DNA of 64,000 bases from Streblospio benedicti (taxonomy: Eukaryota; Annelida; Polychaeta; Spionida; Spionidae), in NCBI GenBank assembly GCA_019095985.1, contig CM032660.1:22869137-22933136 (forward strand), in the 5' to 3' direction. A model generated the notes under the pieces. It was given only the letters and a program-made list of their open reading frames with translations. It was not told the origin of the DNA and ran no database searches. Below, piece by piece: positions 12,470-22,490 of this stretch. Within the stretch, counting starts at the first letter, position 1. Each line of letters starts with the position of its first letter. A program made the position numbers and the translations under genes.

Positions 12470-12745
12470 TTATGAATAGTCTCCGGTGTGCCGATTTACG
12501 TCATATGTTATTCCTTGAAAGACGAGTGTCTGACTATGTAAACACGATAATGATAATAAGCAAGTATATAGAGTAACTTGTGTATAAACGATGCCCATAC
12601 GATATCTCATAAGGGCAATTCGTAAATATATAATCATCTAATATATGAAAACCAGACCAACTACGGGAAATAAAATACTGCTTTACAAGAGAAAAAGGTT
12701 CTCGGTGGGGGAGTCTTGTTCCCATTTCATACTTAAATGTTAGCT
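12470..12745 (+). repeat. Mosaic repeat family, second unit, copy 1
   Basis: This unit is matched by 16440-16780. Both begin AATAGTCTCC and share GACGAGTGTCTGACTATGTA plus AACACGAT. Both continue through a GGGCAATT...GTAAATA block and a GAGTCTTGTTCCC end. It follows copy A on the same strand, as the second copy follows the 15.4-16.3 kb units, so the two units travel together. Confidence 0.6.
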
Positions 12746-12804
12746 ATTTTCCCACTTAGCACTTTAATGTTATAAAGCCATTTGAGTTCCCCACTGCACA
12801 CTAA

Positions 12805-13255
12805 ATTACCATGAGCACCCACTCCAAAGCCTCACGGTCTCGCCCACTCGTGTCATTGAAGGCGGAACTTCTAACAGGTTATTAGACAGCAGCTATGTGA
12901 TATTGTCATATTTCCAGACCTGATTGGTGTATGTCTGATTGTCTGTTGAAGGCAATTGCTTATTATCCAAAATATGAAGACAAGTAAGTTTTAAGTTTGT
13001 CTCAGCATTGGCAATGCTATTTGTATACACTACCAATAAATAGGTTGAGTTATCACGGGCATGAAAAAAGATCAATAACGAGCAAGTATCAAGTCAAAAG
13101 CCCAATTTCTGAAGGAACTGCAACAGAAAAACAAATTGTGGTTTTCAACTTCAATAAAGTTGCTTTGTCTGTCGCCTGTCATTATTTCTACTGCCACAAA
13201 CCACCTCCCGGCATTTCCCTCTTGCATGCTCCTCCACCCACTCAAATAATTAACT
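12805..13255 (+). repeat. Mosaic repeat family, copy B (core unit)
   Basis: It carries CTCACGGTCTCGCCCACTCG, ACAGGTTATTAGACAGCAGC and the TTGGTGTATGTCTG block of copies A and C. It then runs into AAAGTTGCTTTGTCTGTCGCC, which corresponds to AAAAGTTGCTGTAGTTGTCC at 16127. Non-coding. It is more diverged from A than C is. Confidence 0.55.
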
Positions 13256-14779
13256 TACATATATAGACATATGATACATACTGCATGACACATACGGTAT
13301 GATACATTATATCCTATCATGATATAAAGTTATATGTTATATCAAACTTGTGGGGATCAAATTTTTGTTCATCTTAACCATTGAGCCGTTCTGCTCATCA
13401 TAACCATTGAGCCAGGTGTCAAATGCTCCATCACAAAAGTCTCCAATTTAACCGTGTTAACTACTTTATCCTTGTCCATTCACGGCACAGTCACACACTG
13501 CTTGCATATGACGCACCACGCCGTAACCCAGTCACATTAATGCCCCGGGATGTCGTGAAATGCACACCCTGGCATGCCGTGATACCCCGGTTTCCCCGTC
13601 ATGTCTGTACTTTTAGCACATTATAAAGGTAATTTATATAATATTCTTTAGACCTTCAAACGCAGTGTTACATATATTTTGCTTGTTCATGCGCAATGTC
13701 CCGCGTTCCTAACTCCCTCTATACTCCCAAACGTACGTACGGAGCTCCAATGAGGGATTCGAGCCTGGAACCTTGCTCGAGTTACGATCTAGTACAAAAA
13801 CGTATAAACAGCACGGCCGCAACAGTTATGGAATGCTACATTTTGCTCTTCAGAAGGCATCCTCGAACAACAAAAGCCCCACACACTTTTGCAACCAAGA
13901 CCGGGAAAACGTTCATATTTGTCTGAGAAGCAAACACTGGCGGACTTTAATACTACGCGCATTGGGTAACGCTGTTTCACTCACCGCTACTCGAGCTCTG
14001 GACGCTTCCAGGGCTGGTCAAGCGTGTAGTTACCCACGTCCATAACTGTATGATAGCCTTCAGCCAGGCACTTCCTGGTATCGAGACGCCCCTACCCCTA
14101 GCGGTACTGGTGAAGAGGAGGAGAGGTTTCTACGCTGGGTAGAGTACAACACTCAAGCTCCCCCCACCATAACTACTTGGGTGGCAATGTGAGATTTCTA
14201 AATTCTTTGGAAGCTCAGAGGCTTGACTCAGACTGACAATTGAGAGGTGAGCTATGGACCAATCTATAACCCTAGACCCGGTACGACAGCTATACGCTAA
14301 CAATACGCTGTTATTGCGATATAAAGTCGACCAGGGCCTCCTTATCATCAGTTGCAATGCGTTGAACATACGATAAACTGTTATAATCCGACAATAATCT
14401 ACCAAACATACCCGCCGAGGATCCGCTAAGTTTCCGCTATCTACTTTGACGGATTGCTCCGTTCCCAACACTTCCTCATTCCGTGACAGACCTGATCCGC
14501 TGATGCTTCACCGCAGCTCCACGCATGTTTGGCATGCATTCGTCGTAAATGTTGGAGGGAAAATCCGTCCCCTGTTTTTGAGCAGCCCAAAGGATTGGGA
14601 ACGGATTGAGGCTTGAAAAATCGGCTCGACCGCATGGTGACGGACATTAACGTGTGAACAACGTTGTAATCGAATGCACATCGGACGTGACAGATGGTCG
14701 TCGTAGTGGCAAAATGTTCCCGTCCTCAGTCCGAGATCAGTCGGTTATATTGGTGTGACAGGCTCTTAATATTGTGGCA
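13256..14779. other. Intergenic, no gene recognised
   Basis: A CpG-richer region from about 13490 to 14740 has overlapping reading frames on both strands. The longest, 113 codons minus at 14130-14471, has no domain or motif known to me. The open frames probably reflect base composition. No splice-supported exon or RNA gene was identified. Confidence 0.45.
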
Positions 14780-15058
14780 TCAAATTTGAATTCTTGACCC
14801 CCAAAATGCTTTAAAATGGTTTACTACACAAAACTGTAGGCCAAGCCATTCCAGATATAATTTTCAACATTTCCAATATCGGCCATTTTGGATTTGAATG
14901 TCAAAGATAAGTCACATATATGAAATAACATTAAATGTGAATGTCTTGACGCCAAGAATGCTAAAAATGATGTACTACACCAAACTATAGGCCAAGCCAT
15001 TCAAAAGATGATTTTCAATATTTCTGATCGCGGCCATTTTGAATTTGCGGCTATCCCT
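14780..15058 (+). repeat. Tandem dimer, period 151 bp
   Basis: Two adjacent related blocks share CTTGAC(C/G)CC, TACTACAC(A/C)AAACT, TAGGCCAAGCCATTC and CGGCCATTTTG(G/A)ATTTG. The same landmarks are exactly 151 bp apart (for example 14881 and 15032). It is probably part of a longer satellite or a transposon with internal duplication; only two units are visible. Confidence 0.7.
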
Positions 15059-15189
15059 TATTTAGCCCGCACTTTTGCGATTGGCATGAGGGCTGATTTT
15101 TTTTAATTTGTACCTTATAGACGGCAAATCCACTGCAAAACAAACCTTCGCTCTCCATGCTCTCCAAAGCTGATTGCAACCACAGCACA

Positions 15190-15390
15190 GACATCCTTAT
15201 CAATCCACATTAGTGTTAACTTACCTGACCTGTAACTATTTAACCTGTTTGTACCACGGAACAGTGTACAATTGTTTTAGTGATCAGTTTGATCAACAGC
15301 CACCACCAGACCCAACTGAGAATCGACCGGGAATCGAACTCACGACCCTCCAGTCACAAGTCTAACTCTATTCACTCGGCCATGAGGCCA
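15190..15390 (-). mobile_element. tRNA-derived SINE, family 1, copy 1
   Basis: Read on the minus strand, it begins with a tRNA-like head whose B box is GAGTTCGATTCC (complement GGAATCGAACTC near 15332). It then runs through GTCTGGTGGTGGCTGTTGATC into a body containing TTCCGTGGTACAAACAGG and GGTTAAATAGTTACAGGTCA. The same order of blocks occurs at 25745-26035, 38975-39150 and 51190-51462. Non-coding. Confidence 0.7.
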
Positions 15391-15439
15391 ATTAGTAAAT
15401 AAATCATCTATTATATGAAAACGCAACCAGATGAAGGAG

Positions 15440-15700
15440 ATAATGGATGTCATGTCTAAAAGCAGTGATCACCCCTATTGTATTTGTTGCTTCAATTACA
15501 TGGTGACAAAGCCTCGAGGTCTCGCCCACTCGTGTTTGTGACGGTGGAGCTTCAAACAGGTTATTAGACGGCAGCAATGTCATATTTGCAGCACTTATTG
15601 GTGTATGTCTGGCAACAAAAATTGTCAATTATCCCACCAAAATATTAAGTCAAGTAAGTTTTGACCTTATCCCATGAAAGCAACCCCAGTTGATGGCGCC
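15440..15700 (+). repeat. Mosaic repeat family, copy C (core unit)
   Basis: This is the best-preserved copy of the core: GGTCTCGCCCACTCGTG, CTTCAAACAGGTTATTAGAC and GGCAGCAATGTCATATTTGC, followed by TATTGGTGTATGTCTGGCAAC. It is immediately downstream of a SINE. Confidence 0.6.
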
Positions 15701-15719
15701 AATTTAACACTACATACCT

Positions 15720-16285
15720 CCCGCAATTTGTAAATAAATCATCTAATAATATGAAAACCCGACCTTATGTATGAAATAAAATTAGATTATATGACAATAA
15801 GGAATGTCACATCTAAGCCGAGATGTGATGTAGTCATATTTCCAGACCTTGATTGGCGACGGAAATTGTCAACTCTCGAAGATATTAAGACACGCAGATT
15901 TTGAGTTCATCTCAAAATTAACAATGCTATTGATAGATGGGGAGCCGCCATATAAATCTTGGTTGGATGGGGTGGTCTGCTGTAAAATATGTGATTTCCT
16001 ACACATTTATATTAAGCTACAAACAGATTGCGAAATCACGGGCTTGCGGCTAACCGGCAACTGCCAAGTCACAAGCCTTATGTCTCTGAAGTAATTACAA
16101 TGAACAAAACCCATTTCCAGCCAATAAAAAAGTTGCTGTAGTTGTCCCTTGTTATAGATTTATTGCTTTTTTGCTGCAAACCCTCTACCACTCCCCCCCC
16201 CCCCCCCCCCCCCCAACCCACACTTAACACTTAACAACCCCCTCCCCGCGCTTTGCATCAGTAACATGTAACTCAATCAAACTGT
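15720..16285 (+). repeat. Mosaic repeat family, copy D with long poly-C
   Basis: It shares AAATAAATCATCTAATAATATG with other units of the cluster and has TCATATTTCCAGACCTTGATTG, as in copy B (12908). The tail includes a run of 22 C at 16193-16214, then a part matching copy A. Reading frames here are incidental. Confidence 0.5.
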
Positions 16286-16439
16286 ACCTAGCACTATTCT
16301 AACAACACCCCCATTCTAACAACACCCACCTTTGTCATGATAGCACTTGCCTACGTACATCACCACACCACCCTGACAGCACCCCAACAGCACCCCCATT
16401 CCCACCACTTGATAGCGCCAATCCATCCCCGACCCCATC

Positions 16440-16780
16440 TAGCTAATTATGAATAGTCTCCTATGTGCCGACTAACGTCATACGTTTTGTATGTTATTCC
16501 TTGAACGACATTGCCAAGGCGTCATTCCTTGAAAGACGAGTGTCTGACTATGTAAACACGATGCCAATATGATAACCCAGTAGGGCAATTTGTAAATAAA
16601 TCATCTAATACATGAACACCAGAACAGACACAGGAAATACAATACTGTCTTGCAAGGGAGCAAGGTTCTAGAGGAGGAGTCTTGTTCCCGCTCCATAATT
16701 AAATTTTAGCTCATTCGCCACTTCACATTTAATGTTAATGCCATTTCCCAAACCCACACTAAAAGGCATTGGCACCCTCG
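16440..16780 (+). repeat. Mosaic repeat family, second unit, copy 2
   Basis: Matches 12470-12745 block by block. One internal difference is an extra stretch (about 16487-16530), in which ATTCCTTGAA is duplicated before GACGAGTGTCTGACTATGTA. Confidence 0.6.
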
Positions 16781-17415
16781 AATATAGTTGTATTAAATTG
16801 ATTTGAAACCAATGTAAGCCATCCCCTTTTGCCCAGCATTGTAGGAAGCATCAGCAATAAGAAACCTTATCGTATTTCTGAGCTCATCATGTTCATATTC
16901 GAATCGTGCATTCATTTCACTTCTTTTCTTACCCTTAGTTCCTTTGATTTCAGCTTATTCGCTGTTTTCTGACCTTCCTCGACTAAATCTATTTCTCCTA
17001 GACAATATCTCAACCTGGTGCGTACCGATACATAAATTTTCTTATCAATCTATCCATTGATAGAATTAAAACTATAGTATAGCGTATTTATCTATGCATG
17101 GTATAAAGAGACTGCACTTGTGCTCAGGATCAGAACCTGTTAGCAGCGAGTTGGCCCCATGGCTCACATCACTCTGGGGGATATGTAATGGCGCCGGGTG
17201 TGAAACTGGGGGTAGGGGTGGGGGCTGAATGTACTCTGAGCAGAGACCAGGGTGGATGGGTGGGGGTGGGGGTCCCAGCAGACTCTTGTTTGTCTGCCTT
17301 TGTTTATAAATGGGTCTGATGTGCATCTGAAAAAACATCCTTCTATACCATAGATCAGGGTTTATACTTCTGACGAATGAAGCACTTGAATATTGTTGAG
17401 CATCGACCGCCTACT

Positions 17416-17486
17416 GCAGTAGAACCTCTCTATTAAAACCATATGTGGGATTGGTATCAACAGGATATGGAGGTGATCTTAATACT
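17416..17486. mobile_element. Left part of an ACAGTAGAACCTC-type MITE, interrupted
   Basis: CAGTAGAACCTCTCTATTAA and AACC form the clearest terminus of this family in the window. The element is cut at 17487 by a GGCAGATCC-ended MITE, so it is the older of the two. A recognisable right end beyond the insertion is not seen. Confidence 0.5.
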
Positions 17487-17655
17487 GGCAGATCCAGGTT
17501 TGTTTGTAAAGGTGGGGGGGGGGCAGTTAAAGAATTTCATGGGTGTCATACGTGCGATTGATGGCGGACATGCAAAAAAACAATGGAAATGAACGATTGT
17601 TTGTGGGGAAAGTGGGGCACGTGCCCTCTGCGCCTCCCCACCCCCTGTATCGGCC
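17487..17655. mobile_element. GGCAGATCC-ended MITE, diverged copy
   Basis: It starts GGCAGATCCAGG and ends CCCCTGTATCGGCC, an altered form of CCTGGATCTGCC. There is a G-tract after the left end and a CCCCACCCCC tract before the right end. It sits inside a CAGTAGAACC-type element. Confidence 0.5.
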
Positions 17656-18037
17656 TATGTCTATACGTGGAGGTTCACGGAAATCTCTTTATTGAATTTG
17701 ATGTTCTATTGTGTTTAGCAGGGTTGCCATGGGGTTGGAGTTTACAGCTCACAACACCACCCACACGTCTACCCCCGCGCACCGGCAAGAGTTAACATAA
17801 ATTGTTTTCACCCCCTCCACGCCTTATTTAAAATTGCAATGGTACCTTTCTGAGGCATTTGAACGCATATATTCTTTTTTGTAAAATAGATTGGAATTTC
17901 TAGGTGATCCTAAACACTTGAGGTTGATAGGTATTCAGACTAGTTTATCAGCTACTTCAATGTTTGTTCTTTCCGTAGAAGACTAATTTTAGGGGCATTT
18001 GTACGGCTTTTACCTTTAAGGAGAACGTACAATTAAA

Positions 18038-18066
18038 ATCTCCCCCCCCCCCACACACACACACAC
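18038..18066. repeat. C-tract followed by (CA)n
   Basis: A run of C (18043-18051) passes directly into ACACACACACACAC. A simple microsatellite with no sign of function. Confidence 0.8.
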
Positions 18067-18569
18067 CAGTAAAAAGACCACCATTATAATAAACAATAAA
18101 CCTTTTGCCCATTGCATATGTTGGCGCCCATCCCCGTATTAGTCTACTGTACCATACTGTGAATATGAAACACCACCATCCATGTTTCAACACTAATAAT
18201 TCATGGGATAATTTGCCATCGTACACCAGAGTGGTGGCAATGAATGATGGGAGGCGTCCATCTTGTTTTGTGTTTCAAGGAAAGTGGTGAGCACACCACC
18301 TCCTTTTGCGTTAACACTGTGCATTATTGGGTGTTAACCTTCTGACTGGACCTTTAATCGTAGCTCAATACATTTTCAACGCCTATAATTCATGGCATAA
18401 TATGCGTACCTCGTTTAACCCTCGCTTACTACGCTTGTCGCCAGGGGAGCAGAAGCCATGAATACTAAACGTACGTCCCTACGCGGGGTCCCCAAATAGG
18501 TCTTGTCCTTGCATCCATTTACAATGTATGGGTGTTTTGAAACAGTTCCATCACATTATCAATAGTGTA

Positions 18570-18706
18570 AACCAGGTATAGAGGGCTAGAATGAAGTGGT
18601 CTCTATGGAGAGGTGGTCTCTTCATAAAATGTTTGGTTCCAATAAAGGATCTTCTTAGAGAAAGAGTTCTGTATATGGGGTGGTCTTAATTGGAGGTCCT
18701 ACTGTA
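18570..18706. mobile_element. ACAGTAGAACCTC-type MITE, decayed
   Basis: The right end GGTGGTCTTAATTGGAGGTC plus CTACTGTA is the complement of the family terminus. Internal AGTGGTCTCTATGGAGAGG repeats the same theme. The left border is not clear. Confidence 0.45.
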
Positions 18707-18854
18707 TCTAAAATGAGAAACACTTTGACTAGATGGATTTAAGTAGATTTTTCAAGCATGTCATTTACCAGCTAGCAGTGATTCAAAACAGCCATGTCGG
18801 CGTGTCACTTTCAGCACACGTAGAGACCTCACCGTGACCTCAACGTTAATTACT

Positions 18855-18868
18855 GTTGCCATGGTTAC
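18855..18868. promoter_or_regulatory. RFX X-box-like palindrome
   Basis: GTTGCCATGGTTAC matches the RFX consensus (two GTTGCC half-sites face to face) at nearly every position. A CRE octamer lies 18 bp downstream (18887-18894). RFX sites are typical of promoters of ciliary genes, but no gene start is visible here, so function is inferred only. Confidence 0.45.
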
Positions 18869-18886
18869 ACTGACCCCGGGGGCGTG

Positions 18887-18894
18887 TGACGTCA
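18887..18894. promoter_or_regulatory. CRE octamer TGACGTCA
   Basis: A perfect CREB/ATF palindrome within GTGTGACGTCACTCGTGACG, close to the X-box-like site. Its significance is uncertain without transcription data. Confidence 0.4.
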
Positions 18895-19845
18895 CTCGTG
18901 ACGACATGGTCGTAGTCAGCAGTATAGTGGTCAAACACTACATACAATGTCTTGAAAGCTGTAAAAGAGGTTGCAGGTTATAAAGGAGTGGGATTTGGGG
19001 AAATCGCTGAAAATGAGAGATGTAACTTCATCTCAGAAAATTCCCACCAAATAGCAACCTCATTAAATGTAAATGTAAATGTGGTTGTTTATAGTCGCAA
19101 TTCACTGTTATCGTGCTCTAGCGACTTTACATATTTACACATTATGCATGTTGTGTCATCTTATAATAAGGCTATGTAAAATACGACAGGGTAAACATTC
19201 ACTGTCCAATACCGGCCTCTACGTGCAAACAAAATAGCGGCTTTTACGTGCACCTGAACTTTGTGCAGCTTGCACCAGCCATGTTACACAGCCAGATGGG
19301 TAAAATGATCAAGGATAGGCCATTATTCGCCATCAGAGTGGGCCATTACGTGTAACCGTCATGTGTGAAAAGAATGGCAAATTACACAGAAAATACAACA
19401 TTTCCAAAAATCTTATAACAATACAAGATTTCCATAAATCTTAGAACAAGCCCTTTGCTATAACAGGTGATATACATCGCCTAGGCTTTCCATTAGATTA
19501 AAGTACACAGCGTTTGATGATAACAAGGCACACAAATATTTGAATCGACGAGCCACACGATTGTTTTGGTTGCACGTAAAATGGGCTATTTTCGTTGCAC
19601 ATAGAGGTTGGTTTCGGACGGTAAACAGTGCGTTTGTTACACAGAATATAATTAGTTACCAATAGAAACCCATGCCTGGCAATATTTACGGCTAGACTTT
19701 CGTTGTTGTCTGAACAACTTCATCCGGCCGAACAACAACCAACGTCTAGCCAATAAGTTTTTTATTTGGTACGTAATTATATTCTCTTTGTATCATAAAT
19801 AATGGAACCCTAGATGGATTCAGTATACAATCATTGTTAAGGTTA

Positions 19846-19872
19846 TGTTGTTATTGTTGTTGTTGTTGTTTT
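19846..19872. repeat. (TTG)n microsatellite
   Basis: GTTGTTATTGTTGTTGTTGT is continued by TGTTTTT. Simple repeat. Confidence 0.8.
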
Positions 19873-19967
19873 TGCACTCAGCTCTTGTATAATGAGTCTC
19901 ACATTAACCCTTGAGGAGTCACTCCGGCCGTGAAATGGATCTGGCGCTTTCAGTGACGTGGCTGAGA

Positions 19968-19981
19968 GTTTCCATGGTAAC
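19968..19981. promoter_or_regulatory. Second RFX X-box-like palindrome
   Basis: GTTTCCATGGTAAC is a good RFX match about 1.1 kb from the first site, in a CpG-containing stretch (19920-20010). The pairing with the first site and the CREs makes chance less likely, but no transcript can be assigned. Confidence 0.4.
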
Positions 19982-20587
19982 GGGGTTCGTGCCGGGAATG
20001 TGACACTGGCATTGCTGTAGACGTCAATAGAAGATTGGAGGCTTCCAGGTAAAATAAGATGACGACAGCTTTGCAATCATTTGGCCAAGAACAAACATCA
20101 GTATTTCGGGACTGACATTTACTCAGGTAGGTAAGTAAAGCATAAACATACGACAATCAGAATTAGGTGTTTGGTGTTTACAAATGAGCTTAAAGAATAC
20201 GATGATTGACAGGTGGGTTACAATAACTCATGTGCAGACCAAGGAGGTAAATGCTGGCAAACGCATTAAGGAGCACAAATGTTTGGGTGCCTGTCAAAAA
20301 GCTACATAATGTTGTAAGTAAGCCGGGTGGGAAAGCATTTTTTCTAGCGACATTTCAGTGAAAAGATCATAGATCTATATATCATTCAACAATGCTCAAA
20401 GTCTAATTCGCCTTCAAGATTTAGGAAGGTCTGGCCCTAGCTTACAATACCACGGCGGATTCAGCTTCAGTGTTTGGGAATGGGCAACCTCAGTAACTGA
20501 CTTGTGTGGTGTGCGTGTCTGTATCCTGTAACAGCCAGGAAGTCTGTAATCTCCCTATTATCTGCAATCCCGTACGTCAGGCGTCTT

Positions 20588-20658
20588 TGTGACGTCACCA
20601 GACACCCGGAAATAACACGGAATTACGGCTTCCGGCTTCCACTTTATCCGCCATTTAT
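20588..20658. promoter_or_regulatory. Promoter-like cluster: CRE, ETS and YY1 motifs
   Basis: In 70 bp there is a perfect CRE (TGACGTCA, 20590-20597), ETS-type CCCGGAAAT and CTTCCGG sites, and CCGCCATTT, the complement of a YY1-type AAATGGCGG. This mix is characteristic of TATA-less housekeeping promoters in animals. No first exon could be recognised on either side, so this is a candidate only. Confidence 0.4.
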
Positions 20659-21243
20659 GTTTTTAGTCTGTCAAAATAACTTGTGTTTTTCATTCTTGAT
20701 TTTCCTTTCGTGTAGCGCATTTGATTCATGAGATTACCCGTTTGTGTTTTTTGTATGGATCAACGTCTGCTTTTTCTTCAGTTTTAGTCAACTTAGAGAA
20801 CGTGTGGTTACAATCTCCGTGTGCTTTAATGTCTCTAAAAAGGCGTGTATTTGCAATAAAGTCGCCAACTATCGACCTTTTTTTCTCTCTTTTTTTTCCT
20901 TTTTTTTATGTCGCAAGTGCTGTCCTAGTGTAAGCTAGTGGCAAAACCGGCAGTATGGACATTTCGACAACATGGTCTTTTCCGTATCTATGCCAAGTCA
21001 TAACACACGGCCTATAGCGTACTGGCTCCGTGCAGTTTACCTACGACCAGGCTACTGCTCAATTGGTCGTAATGGAAGTTTGACATGTGAAACCTTTGCT
21101 GATGTATCCACACTGTCAAAAAACGTACTTTTGCCGCACTCTCACCGTACTGGACATACACTGACCCACACGGTCTGCGTGAGTTTCTGGCAGTGTAGAG
21201 GCAGTACTGGTGGCTATACCCTAGGTTTTACTCAAAACGTCTG
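20659..21243. other. Intergenic, no gene recognised
   Basis: T-rich stretch followed by CpG-containing DNA. A 142-codon frame (20972-21400, plus) runs through the left arm and body of the MITE at 21246 and ends inside its right arm. It lacks any known domain, so I do not call it a gene. Confidence 0.5.
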
Positions 21244-21245
21244 TA

Positions 21246-21410
21246 GAGCAAGTGCTCAAGTTATGGGCGCATCCTTTTCTACAAGCGTTATATTCACTAT
21301 AAACAAATTGTTAATTCTTCTGTTTGTTATTACAAACTTGTTCGGTCCCTTGGAGATATACGTAATACTTGACCCTACAAAGGATGTGCCCATAACTTAA
21401 GCACTTGCTC
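21246..21410. mobile_element. MITE with TA target site (165 bp)
   Basis: The ends GAGCAAGTGCTCAAGTTATG and its complement (CATAACTTAAGCACTTGCTC) form arms of about 33 bp that extend inward to GGATG. TA flanks both ends, as expected for IS630/Tc1-mariner-type elements. AT-rich interior without coding capacity. Confidence 0.7.
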
Positions 21411-21512
21411 TAAATGTATTGCATTTCACCTCAGACTGCCGCATACAGTACCTTGGTAAAGTTTTGTGGAAATCGAACTTATGTGGTGCACAGAGTCCCG
21501 GCCTGTTTCATA

Positions 21513-21667
21513 GGCAGATCAAGCTGGCACAGGGGGCACAGGGGGCACAGGGGGCGCGACGCCCCCCCCCTTTCCCACCAAAATACTTCATTTTCATAGG
21601 GTTTTGTACAAACCCATGAAATCTCTGAAGTGCGCCCCCGCCCCCTATCTAAAAACCTGGATCTGCC
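21513..21667. mobile_element. GGCAGATCC-ended MITE with GGGGGCACA repeats (155 bp)
   Basis: It begins GGCAGATCAAGC and ends CCTGGATCTGCC, with the same CCACCAAAATACTTCATTTT core as the 12248 copy. Near the left end, CACAGGGGG is repeated in tandem (21529-21556), then comes a C-tract. Confidence 0.7.
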
Positions 21668-22359
21668 ATTGTGTTTGGAATTTCTGCATACTACCCTACT
21701 GATAAACATGCCCCCCACGTTGTCTCTGATCCACTTGTATCCCAAATGGTGGTGGGTATTGCTATTTCCTGCTTCAATTCACAAGTTATTGAATAATAGT
21801 CCATCGTACATTAGTCAAATTATCAGCCAATTATCAAGATAACCAGGACGCATTGACTTTGTTGTTTCCAAACTGCCTGGCAGTTGATTACTTTTGTTTA
21901 CGACAGTGACAAGTAGTTTACATTTATACATAGATCTACATAAGTAGTTATATAAAATAAATACCCACGCCTACTGGGCTTATCTGTCACCATAATAATA
22001 ATTATACATAAATGTGACGCCAAACAAATATGAAAACGATGAGCTGATATAAATATATAAATAATACAAATAGATTAGACTTAAAAAATCAAGTACAAAT
22101 TAGACATGAGATATAAAAGAATGCATTTTAAGAATTATGTGTTGACATAATTTGCAGACAATAAGAAAAATTGGTTGTACGAGAACACGAAATTTTACAT
22201 GGTTGATATCATTTGCATATAAATAGACTGCATAACTTATTTTAACGTATGGTCCAGGATTTTGAGACATAAACCGACACTCCTTTCCATACATTTCTGG
22301 CAGTGGGCCAAATTTTATCAAATGCCTCATAAATGTCTAAACCCATGCCTAGATATTTG

Positions 22360-22490
22360 ATATACATCCCCCACCACCCCAAAATATCCCCCTCCCCCCA
22401 ACCCCCAACCATCCACTCACCACAAACATCCACCAACAACCACCCCCACCCCAATCACCCACCAAATCCATCCATCCCTCACCCTCACTT
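22360..22490. repeat. C/A-rich low-complexity tract
   Basis: About 130 bases of almost pure C, A and some T on the plus strand (CCCCCAACCCCCAACCATCC and similar). It could form i-motif or G-quadruplex-like structures on opposite strands, but no function is evident. The open frames here are compositional. Confidence 0.75.

Noticed and set aside
14130-14471. 113-codon minus-strand frame in a CpG-rich region
   Set aside because: No motif, no conserved-looking segment, no splice sites.
11826-16780. LTR retroelement as explanation of the repeated blocks
   Set aside because: No paired long terminal repeats with TG...CA ends, no primer-binding site and no polymerase coding were found.
20972-21400. 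142-codon plus-strand frame, the longest plus-strand one
   Set aside because: It runs through a TA-flanked MITE (21246-21410), shows no known domain and has no splice or promoter support.
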